Counted from the first letter of the stretch, positions 27,861-37,204 are shown. The stretch is 64,000 bases of DNA from Brenneria goodwinii (GCF_002291445.1 NZ_CP014137.1:992001-1056000); one strand, 5' to 3'. The notes: generated by a model from the sequence alone, not told the origin. Numbers and translations: made by a program.

Positions 27861-27930
27861 GCGCCTTGCGCCGGGTGAATGCCGCCGTACCGCATAGCAA
27901 TAGCGGCATTCCGGCGCATAAGCGCCTTAT
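27861..27930. repeat. Imperfect inverted repeat after uvrB
   Basis: GCGCCGG-gtg-AATGCCGC pairs with GCGGCATTCCGGCGC around about 20 bases, flanked by AAGCGCC copies. It could terminate uvrB transcription or be a palindromic repeat; no T run follows. Confidence 0.45.
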
Positions 27931-28198
27931 ATATTAGGCGTGATCTATATCAATTTATCCCCGATTTATTAATTGGGTTATATTGGTCTGGCGCATTGAT
28001 TAAATATATCTTGCAAATATTGTTTGCCAGATAAACGCTAAAACTATTTCCGCTAATCATCAATAAAAATTATCCGTTAAATATGTCTAATGATTTTTAT
28101 TAAATCCCTGCTGATATTTATATAATACGTCGGGTGAAAGCATTGTTGTGTAATATTTATCATATTACTCGATCTTATTCATACCGAATGGGTACTCA

Positions 28199-28362
28199 GA
28201 TATGTTCGTCATACTTCACGTTGCATGTACGTTGGCTGCATTACTCGGTCCTTCCCTTGCCGCGTGACTCAGCCTGTGGCTTCGCCCCTTCGGGGCCAGC
28301 GCAAGCGGCGTTCAAAACGCCATGCGTTTTGTCCTGCAACTCGAATTATTTAGAGGATATAT
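28199..28362. repeat. YPAL-like enterobacterial intergenic repeat
   Basis: A 164-bp element with ends GATATGTTCGTCATACTTCA and CTCGAATTATTTAGAGGATA, rich in internal hairpins (CGCCCC-TTC-GGGGC). I know this type of element from intergenic regions of Yersinia, Serratia and Pectobacterium. It lies alone in the 760-bp AT-rich gap between uvrB and the flavoprotein gene. A degenerate shorter copy is at 39261-39338. Confidence 0.6.
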
Positions 28363-28575
28363 AACGCTAACTAGATAAAAATATATTAATTCTGTGACGA
28401 TGATAACAATTAATGGCAAGGATGAAATAAATTCAAATAATAATTGAAAGAAATCATGAATAGAGAGATTTTTTTCTCCAGTTTAATTTTCAAAGCGTAT
28501 ACCTAATCATCATATATTGAGATTTGGGATCGTTTAATTTCTATATTACCGTGATAATAACATGAGGGAAATATC

Positions 28576-30114
28576 ATGACGCTTGAGAAAAAAATAACCC
28601 GACGCGAGGCCATAACGGGAGGGATAGCCACCGCCGGAGTCGGCGCGCTTTCACTGATGGGCGCGGCGGGCATCGCACATGCGGCGCAGCCCGCTGGCGT
28701 AGCGACGGCCGCACAGTCGGCGGGCGGCGAAGCTGAATTCGACACCGTTATCCTCGGCGCCGGTTGCGCGGGCATGGTTTGCGCCATCCATGCCGCGGAG
28801 TTGGGCTTAAAACCGATTCTGGTCGAAAAGATGTCGCGGCCGGCAGGGAATTCCCTATACGCAGGCGGAATTTTTCTGGGATTGAGTACCCGGTTTCAAA
28901 AAGAACAGGGCGTCAATGCCGAGGATAGCGAGCAGCTTTTTTATGACGACATGATCAAAATGTCGCAGGGCAAAGGCGACCCGGTATTAACGCGCTACTT
29001 TGTCCAGCACTGCAATTCCGCTCTGGAATGGCTTTCCGACGTCGTTGGTATCAAGTGGGCGAAAATAGAAACCGAAGCCTATCCGGCGCGAGGACGCAGC
29101 CATGTGGTCGACGGTCCCTCGAAACCGGGCGGCTCGCAGTTGGTGATACAACTTTTTGAGCAGCTAAAAACCAGGGGCATTCCCGTATTAACCAATACCA
29201 AGGCGCTGGAACTGCTTACGGATAACCAGTTTGCCGTCACGGGCGTTAAGGTTGTCGACAATGAAGGTATTAAATACCTTAAGGGCAAATACGGGGTGGT
29301 GATCGCCACCGGCGGTTTCCACGCCGCGGAAGATCTGGTCACCACCTATATGGGCGGATGGGCGGCGCAGATGCCGATCCGGGGATCGCGAATCATTACC
29401 GGGGAAAACCTGAATCTGACGCGGCCGCTATACGCCAAAATGGTCAATATTGACCAGTTCCACGCCGGGCCGATTTACGGTAGCGCCAATCCTTCCATTC
29501 TGGTGAACTATGGCCCGCTGGTGACGAAAGAGGGTAAGCGCTATATCGACGAAGTGAATACCTATGTCCGCGTCGCCAAGGAAACCGCCCGGCAGATAAA
29601 AGAAAATCTGGCCTTTATTATTATTGATGATGCGTCCAGAGAATCCTCCTCGACGGTGAAAGAGCGCTTTGCCCGGTACGAAAGAAACAAGGCGCCGGTG
29701 TATCAGTCCGATACCATTGAGGGTCTGGCTAAGGCGGCCGGTATCGATCCCCAGGCATTGGTTGCCACCATCAAAGGGTACAATGACGCCATCAGTAATC
29801 AGCGCACCGGCGAACTGAATCCGCCGCTGACGCTGGAGAACCCGCGGCGCATCGACAAAGCGCCTTTTTATGCCTTTCCATTCCAGGGCGGCATGACGGC
29901 CACGTTCGGCGGACCGCTGGTGAATGTAAAAACCGAAGTGTTGAATGGCGAAAGAAAAACTATCCGCGGGCTGTATGCCATCGGCAACTCCATCGGCGGA
30001 CTGTTTTACGATGACTATATCGTGGGCGCGCAGCTTACCGCCGCCACCATCTTTGGCATCACCTGCGCCGAGGAATTGAATAAAAAACGTCAGGCCGGGG
30101 TGAAAGCGGCATAA
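28576..30114 (+). CDS. Tat-exported FAD-dependent oxidoreductase (FAD_binding_2 family)
   Basis: A 512-residue flavoprotein of the fumarate reductase/3-ketosteroid dehydrogenase superfamily. The N-terminus has a twin-arginine signal (TRREAITGG, hydrophobic stretch, AHA), so it should act folded in the periplasm. The FAD motif VILGAGCAGMVCAIHAAELG is near residue 58, and a second FAD motif IRGLYAIGNSIGGLF lies near the C-terminus. No heme-binding CxxCH and no FMN-attachment domain are present, so the electron partner must be separate. Substrate unknown. First gene of the accessory block between uvrB and ybhK. Confidence 0.85.
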   Translation: MTLEKKITRREAITGGIATAGVGALSLMGAAGIAHAAQPAGVATAAQSAGGEAEFDTVILGAGCAGMVCAIHAAELGLKPILVEKMSRPAGNSLYAGGIFLGLSTRFQKEQGVNAEDSEQLFYDDMIKMSQGKGDPVLTRYFVQHCNSALEWLSDVVGIKWAKIETEAYPARGRSHVVDGPSKPGGSQLVIQLFEQLKTRGIPVLTNTKALELLTDNQFAVTGVKVVDNEGIKYLKGKYGVVIATGGFHAAEDLVTTYMGGWAAQMPIRGSRIITGENLNLTRPLYAKMVNIDQFHAGPIYGSANPSILVNYGPLVTKEGKRYIDEVNTYVRVAKETARQIKENLAFIIIDDASRESSSTVKERFARYERNKAPVYQSDTIEGLAKAAGIDPQALVATIKGYNDAISNQRTGELNPPLTLENPRRIDKAPFYAFPFQGGMTATFGGPLVNVKTEVLNGERKTIRGLYAIGNSIGGLFYDDYIVGAQLTAATIFGITCAEELNKKRQAGVKAA

Positions 30115-30239
30115 TCTCCGCCATCTTGCTCTGAGCATAAGAAACGGGCGGCGGCTGGCGCTTTATTGTCGCTCGTTATCGATAATTGACCGGGTACAGT
30201 GTGAAATGGACGCTGCCGGAGCGAAGCGGTAAATTAATT

Positions 30240-30279
30240 GCGTAGCGTAACCGGCAGAATGCTGTTGGTTACGCTACGC
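30240..30279. repeat. Perfect 13-bp stem hairpin
   Basis: GCGTAGCGTAACC (30240-30252) and its exact complement GGTTACGCTACGC (30267-30279) flank a 14-nt loop in the gap between the flavoprotein and VOC genes. No T run follows, so it is more likely a repeat or attenuating structure than a simple terminator. Confidence 0.7.
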
Positions 30280-30357
30280 TAACTCGCGTTGTGTGTGCGA
30301 ATTTTGTCGCCGCATACTGATGGATTTCATGATGTTAAAATACAAGGAGGCCTCATT

Positions 30358-30795
30358 ATGAACATCGCTATACCCGGCGTAGACGTGTTGTTTGTCGCGG
30401 GTTTCGGCCCCATAGCCAAATCGCTGTCGGACAGCTATGCGCTTTACGTCGACACGCTACGTCTGCCATTGAAGCCGCTGGAGGGCAACAGCGACTATCT
30501 GGTGACCGATAAGCTGGAAGGCGTAAAACACTTTTCGCTATGGCCGCTGGAACAGGCCAGCCAATCCTGTTTCGGTCAGGATCGGTGGCCGTCAGATCTG
30601 CCGGTGCCGCAAAGTTGGCTGGAGTTTGACGTCGCCGACGTGGCCGGGGCAACGCAGGCAATCAAACAGCAGGGCTACCGGCTACTGGTTGATAACCGGC
30701 TGGAACCCTGGGGACAGCAGGTAACCCGGTTTCTCAGCCCCGAGGGCATACTGATTGGCGTAACTTATACGCCCTGGCTGCGTGAGTCCGACTGA
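30358..30795 (+). CDS. VOC superfamily protein (glyoxalase/bleomycin-resistance fold)
   Basis: A 145-residue protein with the beta-alpha-beta-beta-beta arrangement of VOC proteins: YALYVDTLRLPL, then HFSLWPLEQA, WLEFDVADVAGATQAIKQQG and VTRFLSPEGILIGVTYTPW. I chose the ATG at 30358 because AAGGAGG precedes it. The family includes dioxygenases, isomerases and binding proteins; function cannot be assigned. It converges with the acyl-CoA ligase gene and may belong with the flavoprotein. Confidence 0.75.
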   Translation: MNIAIPGVDVLFVAGFGPIAKSLSDSYALYVDTLRLPLKPLEGNSDYLVTDKLEGVKHFSLWPLEQASQSCFGQDRWPSDLPVPQSWLEFDVADVAGATQAIKQQGYRLLVDNRLEPWGQQVTRFLSPEGILIGVTYTPWLRESD

Positions 30796-30832
30796 TCATC
30801 ACCATCTTAAGACGATGTGCCGCGCTAGGTCG

Positions 30833-32365
30833 TCAATCCTTACTCTGCTCTCTGTCTGAACCCGTCAGCCCGGACCGTTGTATACGCCGGGCGGCTTCCG
30901 CCATCAGCGTTTTGCGATCGATTTTGTTGGTGCCGGCCAGCGGAAAGCGGTCAACCAGCCAGATATGGCGCGGATGCAGATAGGCGGCGCCGTGCTGTAG
31001 CGTGAATGCTTTGAGCGCTTCGCCGTCGATCTGTCGGCCGGCGCGCAATATCACCCAGGCCACCGGTTTGCAGCCTTTAATCTCGTCGGCCACCGGCACC
31101 ACGCAGGCCTGCTGTACCGCCGGATGGCGCTCCAGTAGCTGTTCGACTTCGCTCGGATAGATATTTTCCCCCCCGCAGACGAACATATCATCATGTCGGC
31201 CAATAAAGGTGAAGAACCCGTCTTTGTCCTGACGGAAGACATCGCCGGTAATGTAATAGCCGTCCGCGGTAAAAGGGGCGGGGATGTCCGGCCGTTGATG
31301 ATAGCCGAGCATCAGCGCCGGGCTTTTCATCTCCAGCACGCCGTAATTGGACAGTTGTCCGTCTTCGGCGCGCAGCCGCAGTTGAACCTGGGGATGTGGA
31401 TAGCCGGTCGCCAGCGGCGGCAGCGGCAATCCTTGCGGGTGCGGGCCGAAAACCACCGGGCCGCCTTCGGTGGTGCCGTAGGCATTGATAATGCGCGCCT
31501 GCGGCAATAACTGACGGATTTGGTTTATCAGGCTGGCGCTCACCGGCGCCGATCCCATGCGCACCACGCGCACGCAGGATAAATCGCTTTGCGCCAGCAA
31601 GGTCTTCTCCCGCAGTATCATGGCGATCATCGGCGGTACGGCCGTCAGCCAGCTACAGCGATAGTCGTGAATGGCGCGCAGGTAGGCCGCTGCGCTGAAC
31701 TGCGGCAATATGACGGTGGTAACGCGGCTAGCCAATGACAGCAGGATCAGCGCCAGCGCGTTCATATGATAAAACGGGGCGGCAATGAGTACCCGCTCAT
31801 CATGCAGTTCACGCGCGGCCAGCCGGGTTCGCACCACCCACAGGTGGCTGTCGTGGCTTAGCTTGACCCCTTTGGGGAGCCCGCTGGAGCCGGAAGTATA
31901 CAGCAGCAACGCGATATCATCCGGCCGGGCCTGCCACGGCGTCAGCGCGCCCTCATCGTAAAACGCGGCCAGGCTGTCGTCGCTGAAGCTGATGCGCGGC
32001 AGCGGACTGGCGATCCGCGCCAACTGTTCGCCGTCGCCGAATAGAAAGATCGCGCCGCTGTCTTGCAAAATGTGTTCAATGGCGTCGGCCGGCAGTTTGA
32101 TATTGATCGGTACCGCCACCAGCCCGGCACGCATGATCCCCAGCAGCGCGGCGATATATTCCGCCGAGTTGAGCGCCAGAATGGCGACTTTGCCGCCGGA
32201 AAGAAAACCACGCGCCAGCAGGGCGCGGCCAATGGCATCGGCCTGACGATTGAGTTGCGCGTAGCTAAGCGTCTGCGCCGGACCGTCGTCGCGCGGGGCA
32301 ATGAGCGCGACCTGCTCGCTGTCGCTGAATTCACTAAACAGAACGCCAAGATTGTGATTGTTCAT
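30833..32365 (-). CDS. Acyl-CoA ligase (AMP-dependent synthetase)
   Basis: A 510-residue ANL superfamily enzyme that would activate a carboxylic acid to its CoA thioester via an acyl-AMP. P-loop YTSGSSGLPKG is near residue 155, the A5 motif NAYGTTEGG near 293, GYYITGD near 380 and the hinge FIGRHDDMF near 395. The catalytic C-terminal lysine is in GTNKIDRKTLM. Last gene of the leftward eight-gene operon; its start overlaps the VOC gene end by 4 bp. Substrate unknown, perhaps aromatic or short branched acids. Confidence 0.88.
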   Translation of the reverse strand: MNNHNLGVLFSEFSDSEQVALIAPRDDGPAQTLSYAQLNRQADAIGRALLARGFLSGGKVAILALNSAEYIAALLGIMRAGLVAVPINIKLPADAIEHILQDSGAIFLFGDGEQLARIASPLPRISFSDDSLAAFYDEGALTPWQARPDDIALLLYTSGSSGLPKGVKLSHDSHLWVVRTRLAARELHDERVLIAAPFYHMNALALILLSLASRVTTVILPQFSAAAYLRAIHDYRCSWLTAVPPMIAMILREKTLLAQSDLSCVRVVRMGSAPVSASLINQIRQLLPQARIINAYGTTEGGPVVFGPHPQGLPLPPLATGYPHPQVQLRLRAEDGQLSNYGVLEMKSPALMLGYHQRPDIPAPFTADGYYITGDVFRQDKDGFFTFIGRHDDMFVCGGENIYPSEVEQLLERHPAVQQACVVPVADEIKGCKPVAWVILRAGRQIDGEALKAFTLQHGAAYLHPRHIWLVDRFPLAGTNKIDRKTLMAEAARRIQRSGLTGSDREQSKD

Positions 32366-33150
32366 GGCAGAAACTCAAACAGGCAATTAAACGCGGGCAG
32401 CGCCACCAGCAGCCGCTCAGGTTGTTCATTAAGCGGTAGTCCCAGGGCGTGAGCCTGTCTGGCGATCTGCTCACGATTGCCGCCGTGAAAACGCAACGCG
32501 GCAAACTGACTCTCACGCGCCGGATCCGGCGTAAGCAGACGCTGATAGCGCTTGGCGTAGTCGTCATGGTTGAGAAAAGCCAGTTCAAAGCCCGCCTGCA
32601 GCGTCCCCAGCGCCTGATAATGCCGGGCCAGCGGCGCAGGATCGTCGGTGACGACGGTGAGTCGGCCGATGTGCGTCACGCCATTGGGATGGTGTCGCCA
32701 TTCATCGCGCCAGACCAGTTCAGCGGTGTGATGCTGACAGAAATAGACCCGGCCTGCGCTGAAGGTGCCTGCCGCCAGATGGGCGGTGCTAAAACGCGCC
32801 TGCCGTTGCTGTCCGTCGATATCCACCGGGCGGGAGAACGAGCGTACCGGCTGAGCGGTAAAACCGGCCTGGCGGATGGCCGCCACGCTGGCTTCAATAT
32901 CCTGGCTGGCGAACACCATCCCGTCGAGCCCGGCCGGGCCTGCCAGCAGTTCCTGACGCTGTACCGGCTCGCCGGGCGGCAGCCCGAGGATTTCCAGATA
33001 GTGGCCGGCAAACATAACGAGATGATTGATGGACCCCATTGAGTGATACCCGCGCGGCGTCAGGATGAAGCCCAACTGACGCAGTATCGCCGCCGCTTGG
33101 TCGGTTGCAAATTGCGCATTAAGCACCAGATGGTCGAGAGATAAACGCAT
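32362..33150 (-). CDS. VOC family protein with glyoxalase-like domain
   Basis: A 262-residue protein resembling the Glyoxalase_3 type, starting LSLDHLVLNAQF with a central SAGRVYFCQHHTAELVW segment and a C-terminal second module (HIGRLTVVTDDPAPLARHYQALG). Two VOC modules are therefore likely. The ATG at 33150 follows GAGGAG; the frame extends to 33222 without support. Second-last gene of the catabolic operon, overlapping the ligase by 4 bp. Function not assignable beyond the fold. Confidence 0.75.
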   Translation of the reverse strand: MRLSLDHLVLNAQFATDQAAAILRQLGFILTPRGYHSMGSINHLVMFAGHYLEILGLPPGEPVQRQELLAGPAGLDGMVFASQDIEASVAAIRQAGFTAQPVRSFSRPVDIDGQQRQARFSTAHLAAGTFSAGRVYFCQHHTAELVWRDEWRHHPNGVTHIGRLTVVTDDPAPLARHYQALGTLQAGFELAFLNHDDYAKRYQRLLTPDPARESQFAALRFHGGNREQIARQAHALGLPLNEQPERLLVALPAFNCLFEFLP

Positions 33151-33160
33151 CGTCCGCTCC

Positions 33161-33577
33161 TCAGGCCGCGGGGGTGGCATAAAGACCGCGCCCGCTGGCA
33201 ACCAGCCGTCCTTCGCCGTCATATAGCTCGGCTTCGGCGCAGGATACCTGTTTGCCGGTTTTGATCACCCGTCCGCGGGCGGTGAGATCGCCCCGGGCCG
33301 GACGGTGATAGTCCACATGCAAATTCAGCGTCGGCACACCCCGACCGGTAAAGAAGACCAGCGCCCAGTCCGCCGTCAGATCGATAAGCGCGGCGAGGAT
33401 CCCGCCATGCGTGTATCCTCCGGCGGAATTGACCACCCACTCTTCACGCCAGCGCGCGGTTAATTCGATTTCCCCCTTGCCCAGGGCGGTCACTTCCAGA
33501 CCGAGCCACTGGTGATAGGGACCCTGCAATAGACGCGCCTGAACATCGGCGGCGCTCAACGGTATGGATTCTGTCAT
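33161..33577 (-). CDS. PaaI-type hotdog-fold thioesterase
   Basis: A 138-residue acyl-CoA thioesterase of the PaaI/4HBT class. The active region reads NSAGGYTHGGILAALIDLTADWAL, with HGG and the following helix as in PaaI. DYHRPARGDLTARGRVIKTGK is the typical second half. Start ATG 33577 follows GAGGG; a TTG five codons earlier is possible. It lies 10 bp ahead of the VOC gene. Likely removes CoA from dead-end or product thioesters made by the ligase of the same operon. Confidence 0.85.
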   Translation of the reverse strand: MTESIPLSAADVQARLLQGPYHQWLGLEVTALGKGEIELTARWREEWVVNSAGGYTHGGILAALIDLTADWALVFFTGRGVPTLNLHVDYHRPARGDLTARGRVIKTGKQVSCAEAELYDGEGRLVASGRGLYATPAA

Positions 33578-33606
33578 TTGCGTTACCCTCAATTGTTATA
33601 TTGCCA

Positions 33607-34629
33607 CTAAGGCGTGACGATGATTTTGCCCAGCACTTCCCGATCGCGGATCAGCCGGAGTCCCTCGCTGGCCTGTTCCAGCGGCAGGATCCGATCGATC
33701 AGCGGTTCGATTTCGCCCTGCGCCACCATATCCAGCAGGGCGCTCAGGTTATCGGCATAGAAGCTGTTGGAACCCTTGATCGTCAGCTCGAAACTCCAGA
33801 CATAACGCAGGTCTTCCTGCGGGTCGTAACCGGCGGTCGCGCCGCACACCAAGAGAAGACCGCCGCGCTTCAGGCAGCGTAATGAAGGGCGCCAGGTATC
33901 GCCGCCGGTGAAGTTGATCACCACGTCCACGCCGCCTTCATTGCTACGGCGCTGCGGTTTGCCGTAGGTGGCGATGGCCCATTTGGAGAAGTCGGTTTCC
34001 CGGTAGTTGACCACATGGTCCGCCCCCAGCGCGCGCAGCGCTTCGGCTTTTGGCGTGCTGCCGGCGCAGGCGATGACTTCGGCGCCCAGCCGCTTGGCCA
34101 GCACCACACAGGCGCTGCCGACGCCGCCGCTGGCGCCGAGGATCAGTACGCGGTCGCCCGCTTTGATGGTGTTGTGGGTAATCAGCATGCGGTGCGCGGT
34201 GCCATAGGCGACCGGCAACGCCGCCGCTTGGGCAAAGCTGACGTTGTCCGGCAGCGCAATCAACTGAGCGGCGTCCGCCAGCGCATATTCGGCCATGCCG
34301 CCATCGACCATCTCGCCCATCAGCCCCACGGACGGCTTCAGCGGATTGACCAGTACGCGATCGCCAATCCGCCAGCCTTCGACGTCGTCGCCGATGGCGC
34401 TGATGGCGCCCGCCAAATCCAGGCCGGGCACCACCGGCAGCGGCACGCTAATGCCCGGCATCCCGCGTACGGTAAACACGTCGTGATAGTTAAATGATGA
34501 CGCGCCCACGCGGATCACCACATGCCCTGGCTGCGGCGTCGGCCTCGGATGGTTGTCGATCACCTGTAGCCGATCGAGGTCGCCATGCTGCGTGACTACC
34601 AATGCTTTCATGGTATTGCTATTGCTCAC
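33607..34629 (-). CDS. MDR superfamily oxidoreductase (quinone reductase-like)
   Basis: A 340-residue NAD(P)H-dependent medium-chain dehydrogenase/reductase. The GroES-like half has PGHVVIRVGASSFNYHDVFTVRG; the Rossmann half has ILGASGGVGSACVVLAKRLGA (near 165). The catalytic zinc cysteine position is occupied by an asparagine-containing SFNYHD and the four-cysteine structural zinc loop is missing, so it should be zinc-free, as in quinone or enoyl reductases. It sits between the substrate-binding protein and the thioesterase in the operon. Confidence 0.85.
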   Translation of the reverse strand: MSNSNTMKALVVTQHGDLDRLQVIDNHPRPTPQPGHVVIRVGASSFNYHDVFTVRGMPGISVPLPVVPGLDLAGAISAIGDDVEGWRIGDRVLVNPLKPSVGLMGEMVDGGMAEYALADAAQLIALPDNVSFAQAAALPVAYGTAHRMLITHNTIKAGDRVLILGASGGVGSACVVLAKRLGAEVIACAGSTPKAEALRALGADHVVNYRETDFSKWAIATYGKPQRRSNEGGVDVVINFTGGDTWRPSLRCLKRGGLLLVCGATAGYDPQEDLRYVWSFELTIKGSNSFYADNLSALLDMVAQGEIEPLIDRILPLEQASEGLRLIRDREVLGKIIVTP

Positions 34630-34652
34630 GTGATTTCTCCTGCTGGTATGGG

Positions 34653-35645
34653 TTATTGGGCCAGGGGTTGAATGGATTTCGCCTGTTGATAGGGACCGGT
34701 GACGAATAGGTCATCGCTCAGTTGGCCGGTGATCGCACCGCTTTCGACGAATACCTTGTGCTGCAATTTCAGCGTATCGATATCCGCCGGTTCAAACGAC
34801 ACCCGGTTCATGCTCTCCCAACGGCTGACATAGACTTCAGCGTCTTTCTGCGGCAGGTTGGCCTTTTGCTGTAGAATTTTGACTACTTCATCCGGGTGCG
34901 CCTGTCCCCAGCTCAGCGTGTCGCGCAGCGAGGCAATCACGCGGGCGACGGTATCAGGCTGCTTGTCGATCAGGTCGCTGCGTACGGCGCCGATGCCGAT
35001 GTAAGGAACGGCGTCGCTGTGGGTGAGTTTGCGCCACTCATCGGCAAAGCTGCCCAGCGGTTTAACGTGCAGCTCATCCAACTGCGCGATGGTCACCGAG
35101 CGCAGGGCCGCGGCATCGACCTGCTTTTGCGACAGGAATTGCGCCAGCCGCGATTCGTTGCCGCCGACCAGCGAGAAATCCGCCGGTTTGATATCGTAGT
35201 TGCCGGCCAGTATGGCGCCAGCAATCACCGCCACGGACGAGCCTGCCGGAGACATGCCGATCTTTTTGCCTTTCAACTGGGAGAGTTGCGTAACGGGCGA
35301 ATCGGCCGGCGCCACGAACTGCACGTCGGCTGGCTGGGTGGCGGCAAAGATTTTCACCGGCACGCCCTCGGCCGCGGTGCTGAGGATCCCCGCCAACGGG
35401 GCGCCGAACGCCAGATCGATGGAGCCGGAGGCCAGCGCTTTTACCGGCGCATTGACGTCCGGGAAGTGAATAAATTCGGCATCGATGCCGTGACGAGCCA
35501 GGAAATCGGTGCTTTCCAGCACCGCGCCATAGCCGAGACTGACGCCGCTGGTCCAGTAACCGATACGTACTTTTTCCGCCGCGGCGATATTTTGGGCAAA
35601 CAGCGTCCCGGCGACCAGCAAGGCCGCAGTAATGATGTTCTTCAT
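34653..35645 (-). CDS. ABC transporter periplasmic binding protein (sulfonate/NMT1 class)
   Basis: A 330-residue SsuA/TauA/ThiY-like receptor. The signal peptide (MKNIITAALLVAGTLFAQNI) ends near AAA at residue 23. KVRIGYWTSGVSLGYGAVLESTDFL follows, the usual family opening, and a later LKGKKIGMSPAGSSV forms the ligand hinge region. Members bind sulfonates, taurine, pyrimidine precursors, nitrate or aromatic acids. Here the operon's CoA ligase argues for a carboxylate. It is 4 bp from the permease gene. Confidence 0.88.
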   Translation of the reverse strand: MKNIITAALLVAGTLFAQNIAAAEKVRIGYWTSGVSLGYGAVLESTDFLARHGIDAEFIHFPDVNAPVKALASGSIDLAFGAPLAGILSTAAEGVPVKIFAATQPADVQFVAPADSPVTQLSQLKGKKIGMSPAGSSVAVIAGAILAGNYDIKPADFSLVGGNESRLAQFLSQKQVDAAALRSVTIAQLDELHVKPLGSFADEWRKLTHSDAVPYIGIGAVRSDLIDKQPDTVARVIASLRDTLSWGQAHPDEVVKILQQKANLPQKDAEVYVSRWESMNRVSFEPADIDTLKLQHKVFVESGAITGQLSDDLFVTGPYQQAKSIQPLAQ

Positions 35646-35649
35646 CGCA

Positions 35650-36423
35650 TTATTCCTGTGTGAGTTTTTTCCAGCGGAACAAACGGCGTTCCAGGGGTTT
35701 CAGAATGCCGCCCTCAAGCAGCAACATGAGCGTGACCAACAACACCGTCCAGGCAAATACCTGATCGGTTTGCACCAGATCGCCGGCCTGACGCAGGCGA
35801 TAACCGATGCCATTCGACGCCCCCAGCGTTTCGGCCACCAGCGATACGCGCCAGCCGAAGCCGAAGGCCAACCGGGCGCCGGAGAAGAAGTAGGGCAGAA
35901 TGGTCGGCAGATAGATCTTCATCAGCGTTTGCCAGCGGTTCATGCGGAAACTGCGCGCCAGTTCGACGTACTGAGATTCCACGGTTTGCGCCCCTTGCCA
36001 GACATTGGTCAGGATCAGCGGCATGGCGGTCATGAACACCACGAATACCGTCGTGGCGTTGGAAATGCCAAACCAGATGATGGCGAAAATGGCCCAGATG
36101 GCTGACGACACGCTATTAAATACCGCCAGCAACGGTTCGAAGAAACGGGCCAGACGGCGGCTGGCGCCCAGCGCCAGTCCCAGCGGCGTGCCGATCAGGG
36201 TGGCGAAGGCAAAGCCCATCACCACGCGCGACAGGGTAACGCCGATGTCATTCAGCAACGTGCCGTTGCGCCACAGCAGTTGCAGCGCCAGCCAGGTTTT
36301 TTCCGGACCGGGCAGGATAAATGACGGCATCCGCAGCGCGGCCAGCCACCATATCAGCAAAAACAGCGCCAGCAGGATCAGACGCTGCGCGACCAGCGAG
36401 GACAGAGAACGAGTACGCGACAT
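35650..36423 (-). CDS. ABC transporter permease (SsuC/TauC class)
   Basis: A 257-residue inner-membrane permease with six helices (LILLALFLLIWWLA first). The EAA-type loop reads VELARSFRMNRWQTLMKIYLPTILPYFFSG near residue 160. I chose the ATG at 36423 (MSRTRSL), which follows GGAGATTTGAT at the end of the ATPase gene; the 26-residue upstream extension is a reading through that gene. Partner of the adjacent ATPase and binding protein. Confidence 0.9.
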   Translation of the reverse strand: MSRTRSLSSLVAQRLILLALFLLIWWLAALRMPSFILPGPEKTWLALQLLWRNGTLLNDIGVTLSRVVMGFAFATLIGTPLGLALGASRRLARFFEPLLAVFNSVSSAIWAIFAIIWFGISNATTVFVVFMTAMPLILTNVWQGAQTVESQYVELARSFRMNRWQTLMKIYLPTILPYFFSGARLAFGFGWRVSLVAETLGASNGIGYRLRQAGDLVQTDQVFAWTVLLVTLMLLLEGGILKPLERRLFRWKKLTQE

Positions 36424-36424
36424 A

Positions 36425-37204
36425 TCAAATCTCCAGACGCAGCAGGCGAATTTGCTCGCTGACCACCTGGCTGGTGGGCAAACGCGGGCGCGGCAGATCA
36501 ATCGTCTGAATGTGATGAATATGTCCGGGGTGGGGTTTAAATATCACCACCCGGTCGGCCAGTACCACCGCCTCTTCCACATCGTGGGTCACCAGCACGA
36601 TCGACATGCCGGTCAGACGCTGAATGCGCAGAATTTCGTCATGCATCGAGCCGCGCGTTTGCGGATCGAGTTTAGAAAAGGGCTCGTCCATCAGCAGGAT
36701 TTCCGGCTCGGTAACCAGACTGCGCGCCAGCGCCACCCGGCTACGCATGCCGCCAGATAACTGATACGGCCAGTAGCGGATAAAATCGGCCAGGCCGACC
36801 AGTTGCAGCGCATCCGTTACCCGTCGGCGCCGCTCGGCCTGGCTGAGACGCAGATTCTCCAGACCGAAATTCACATTCTGCTGTACGGTGCGCCAGGGCA
36901 GCAGGCGATCCTCCTGAAACAGATAACCGATGCGCTGCCAGTTGCGGAAATGCGCGGCGTCTTCGCCTTGAATGGTCAGCGAGCCGCTATCTGCGCTCAG
37001 CAGACCGGACAGAATATTCAGCAGCGTGCTTTTGCCGCAGCCGGAGGGGCCAAGCAACGCCAGGATCTCGCCCTGATGCAGGGTTAAATCAATGCCGCTC
37101 AGCACCTGCAACGCGCCGAACGCTTTGCTGATGCCTTTGGCCTGTATCAGCGGTGTGGTCGGCGCCAGCGTCAGCGGCGATGTGGCTTGTAACAGCGCGC
37201 TCAT
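36425..37204 (-). CDS. ABC transporter ATP-binding protein (SsuB/TauB class)
   Basis: A 259-residue ATPase: Walker A GPSGCGKST near residue 53, Q-loop YLFQEDRLLPW, signature LSGGMRSRVALARS near 145, Walker B LLMDEPFSKLD, and H-loop VTHDVEEAV. The sequence ends in a short C-terminal tail typical of the nitrate/sulfonate class. Its start overlaps the regulator stop (ATGA). Drives the importer of the catabolic operon. Confidence 0.92.
   Translation of the reverse strand: MSALLQATSPLTLAPTTPLIQAKGISKAFGALQVLSGIDLTLHQGEILALLGPSGCGKSTLLNILSGLLSADSGSLTIQGEDAAHFRNWQRIGYLFQEDRLLPWRTVQQNVNFGLENLRLSQAERRRRVTDALQLVGLADFIRYWPYQLSGGMRSRVALARSLVTEPEILLMDEPFSKLDPQTRGSMHDEILRIQRLTGMSIVLVTHDVEEAVVLADRVVIFKPHPGHIHHIQTIDLPRPRLPTSQVVSEQIRLLRLEI

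Noticed and set aside
28134..28364. 76-codon frame after uvrB
   Set aside because: It lies inside the YPAL-like repeat and has no ribosome site.
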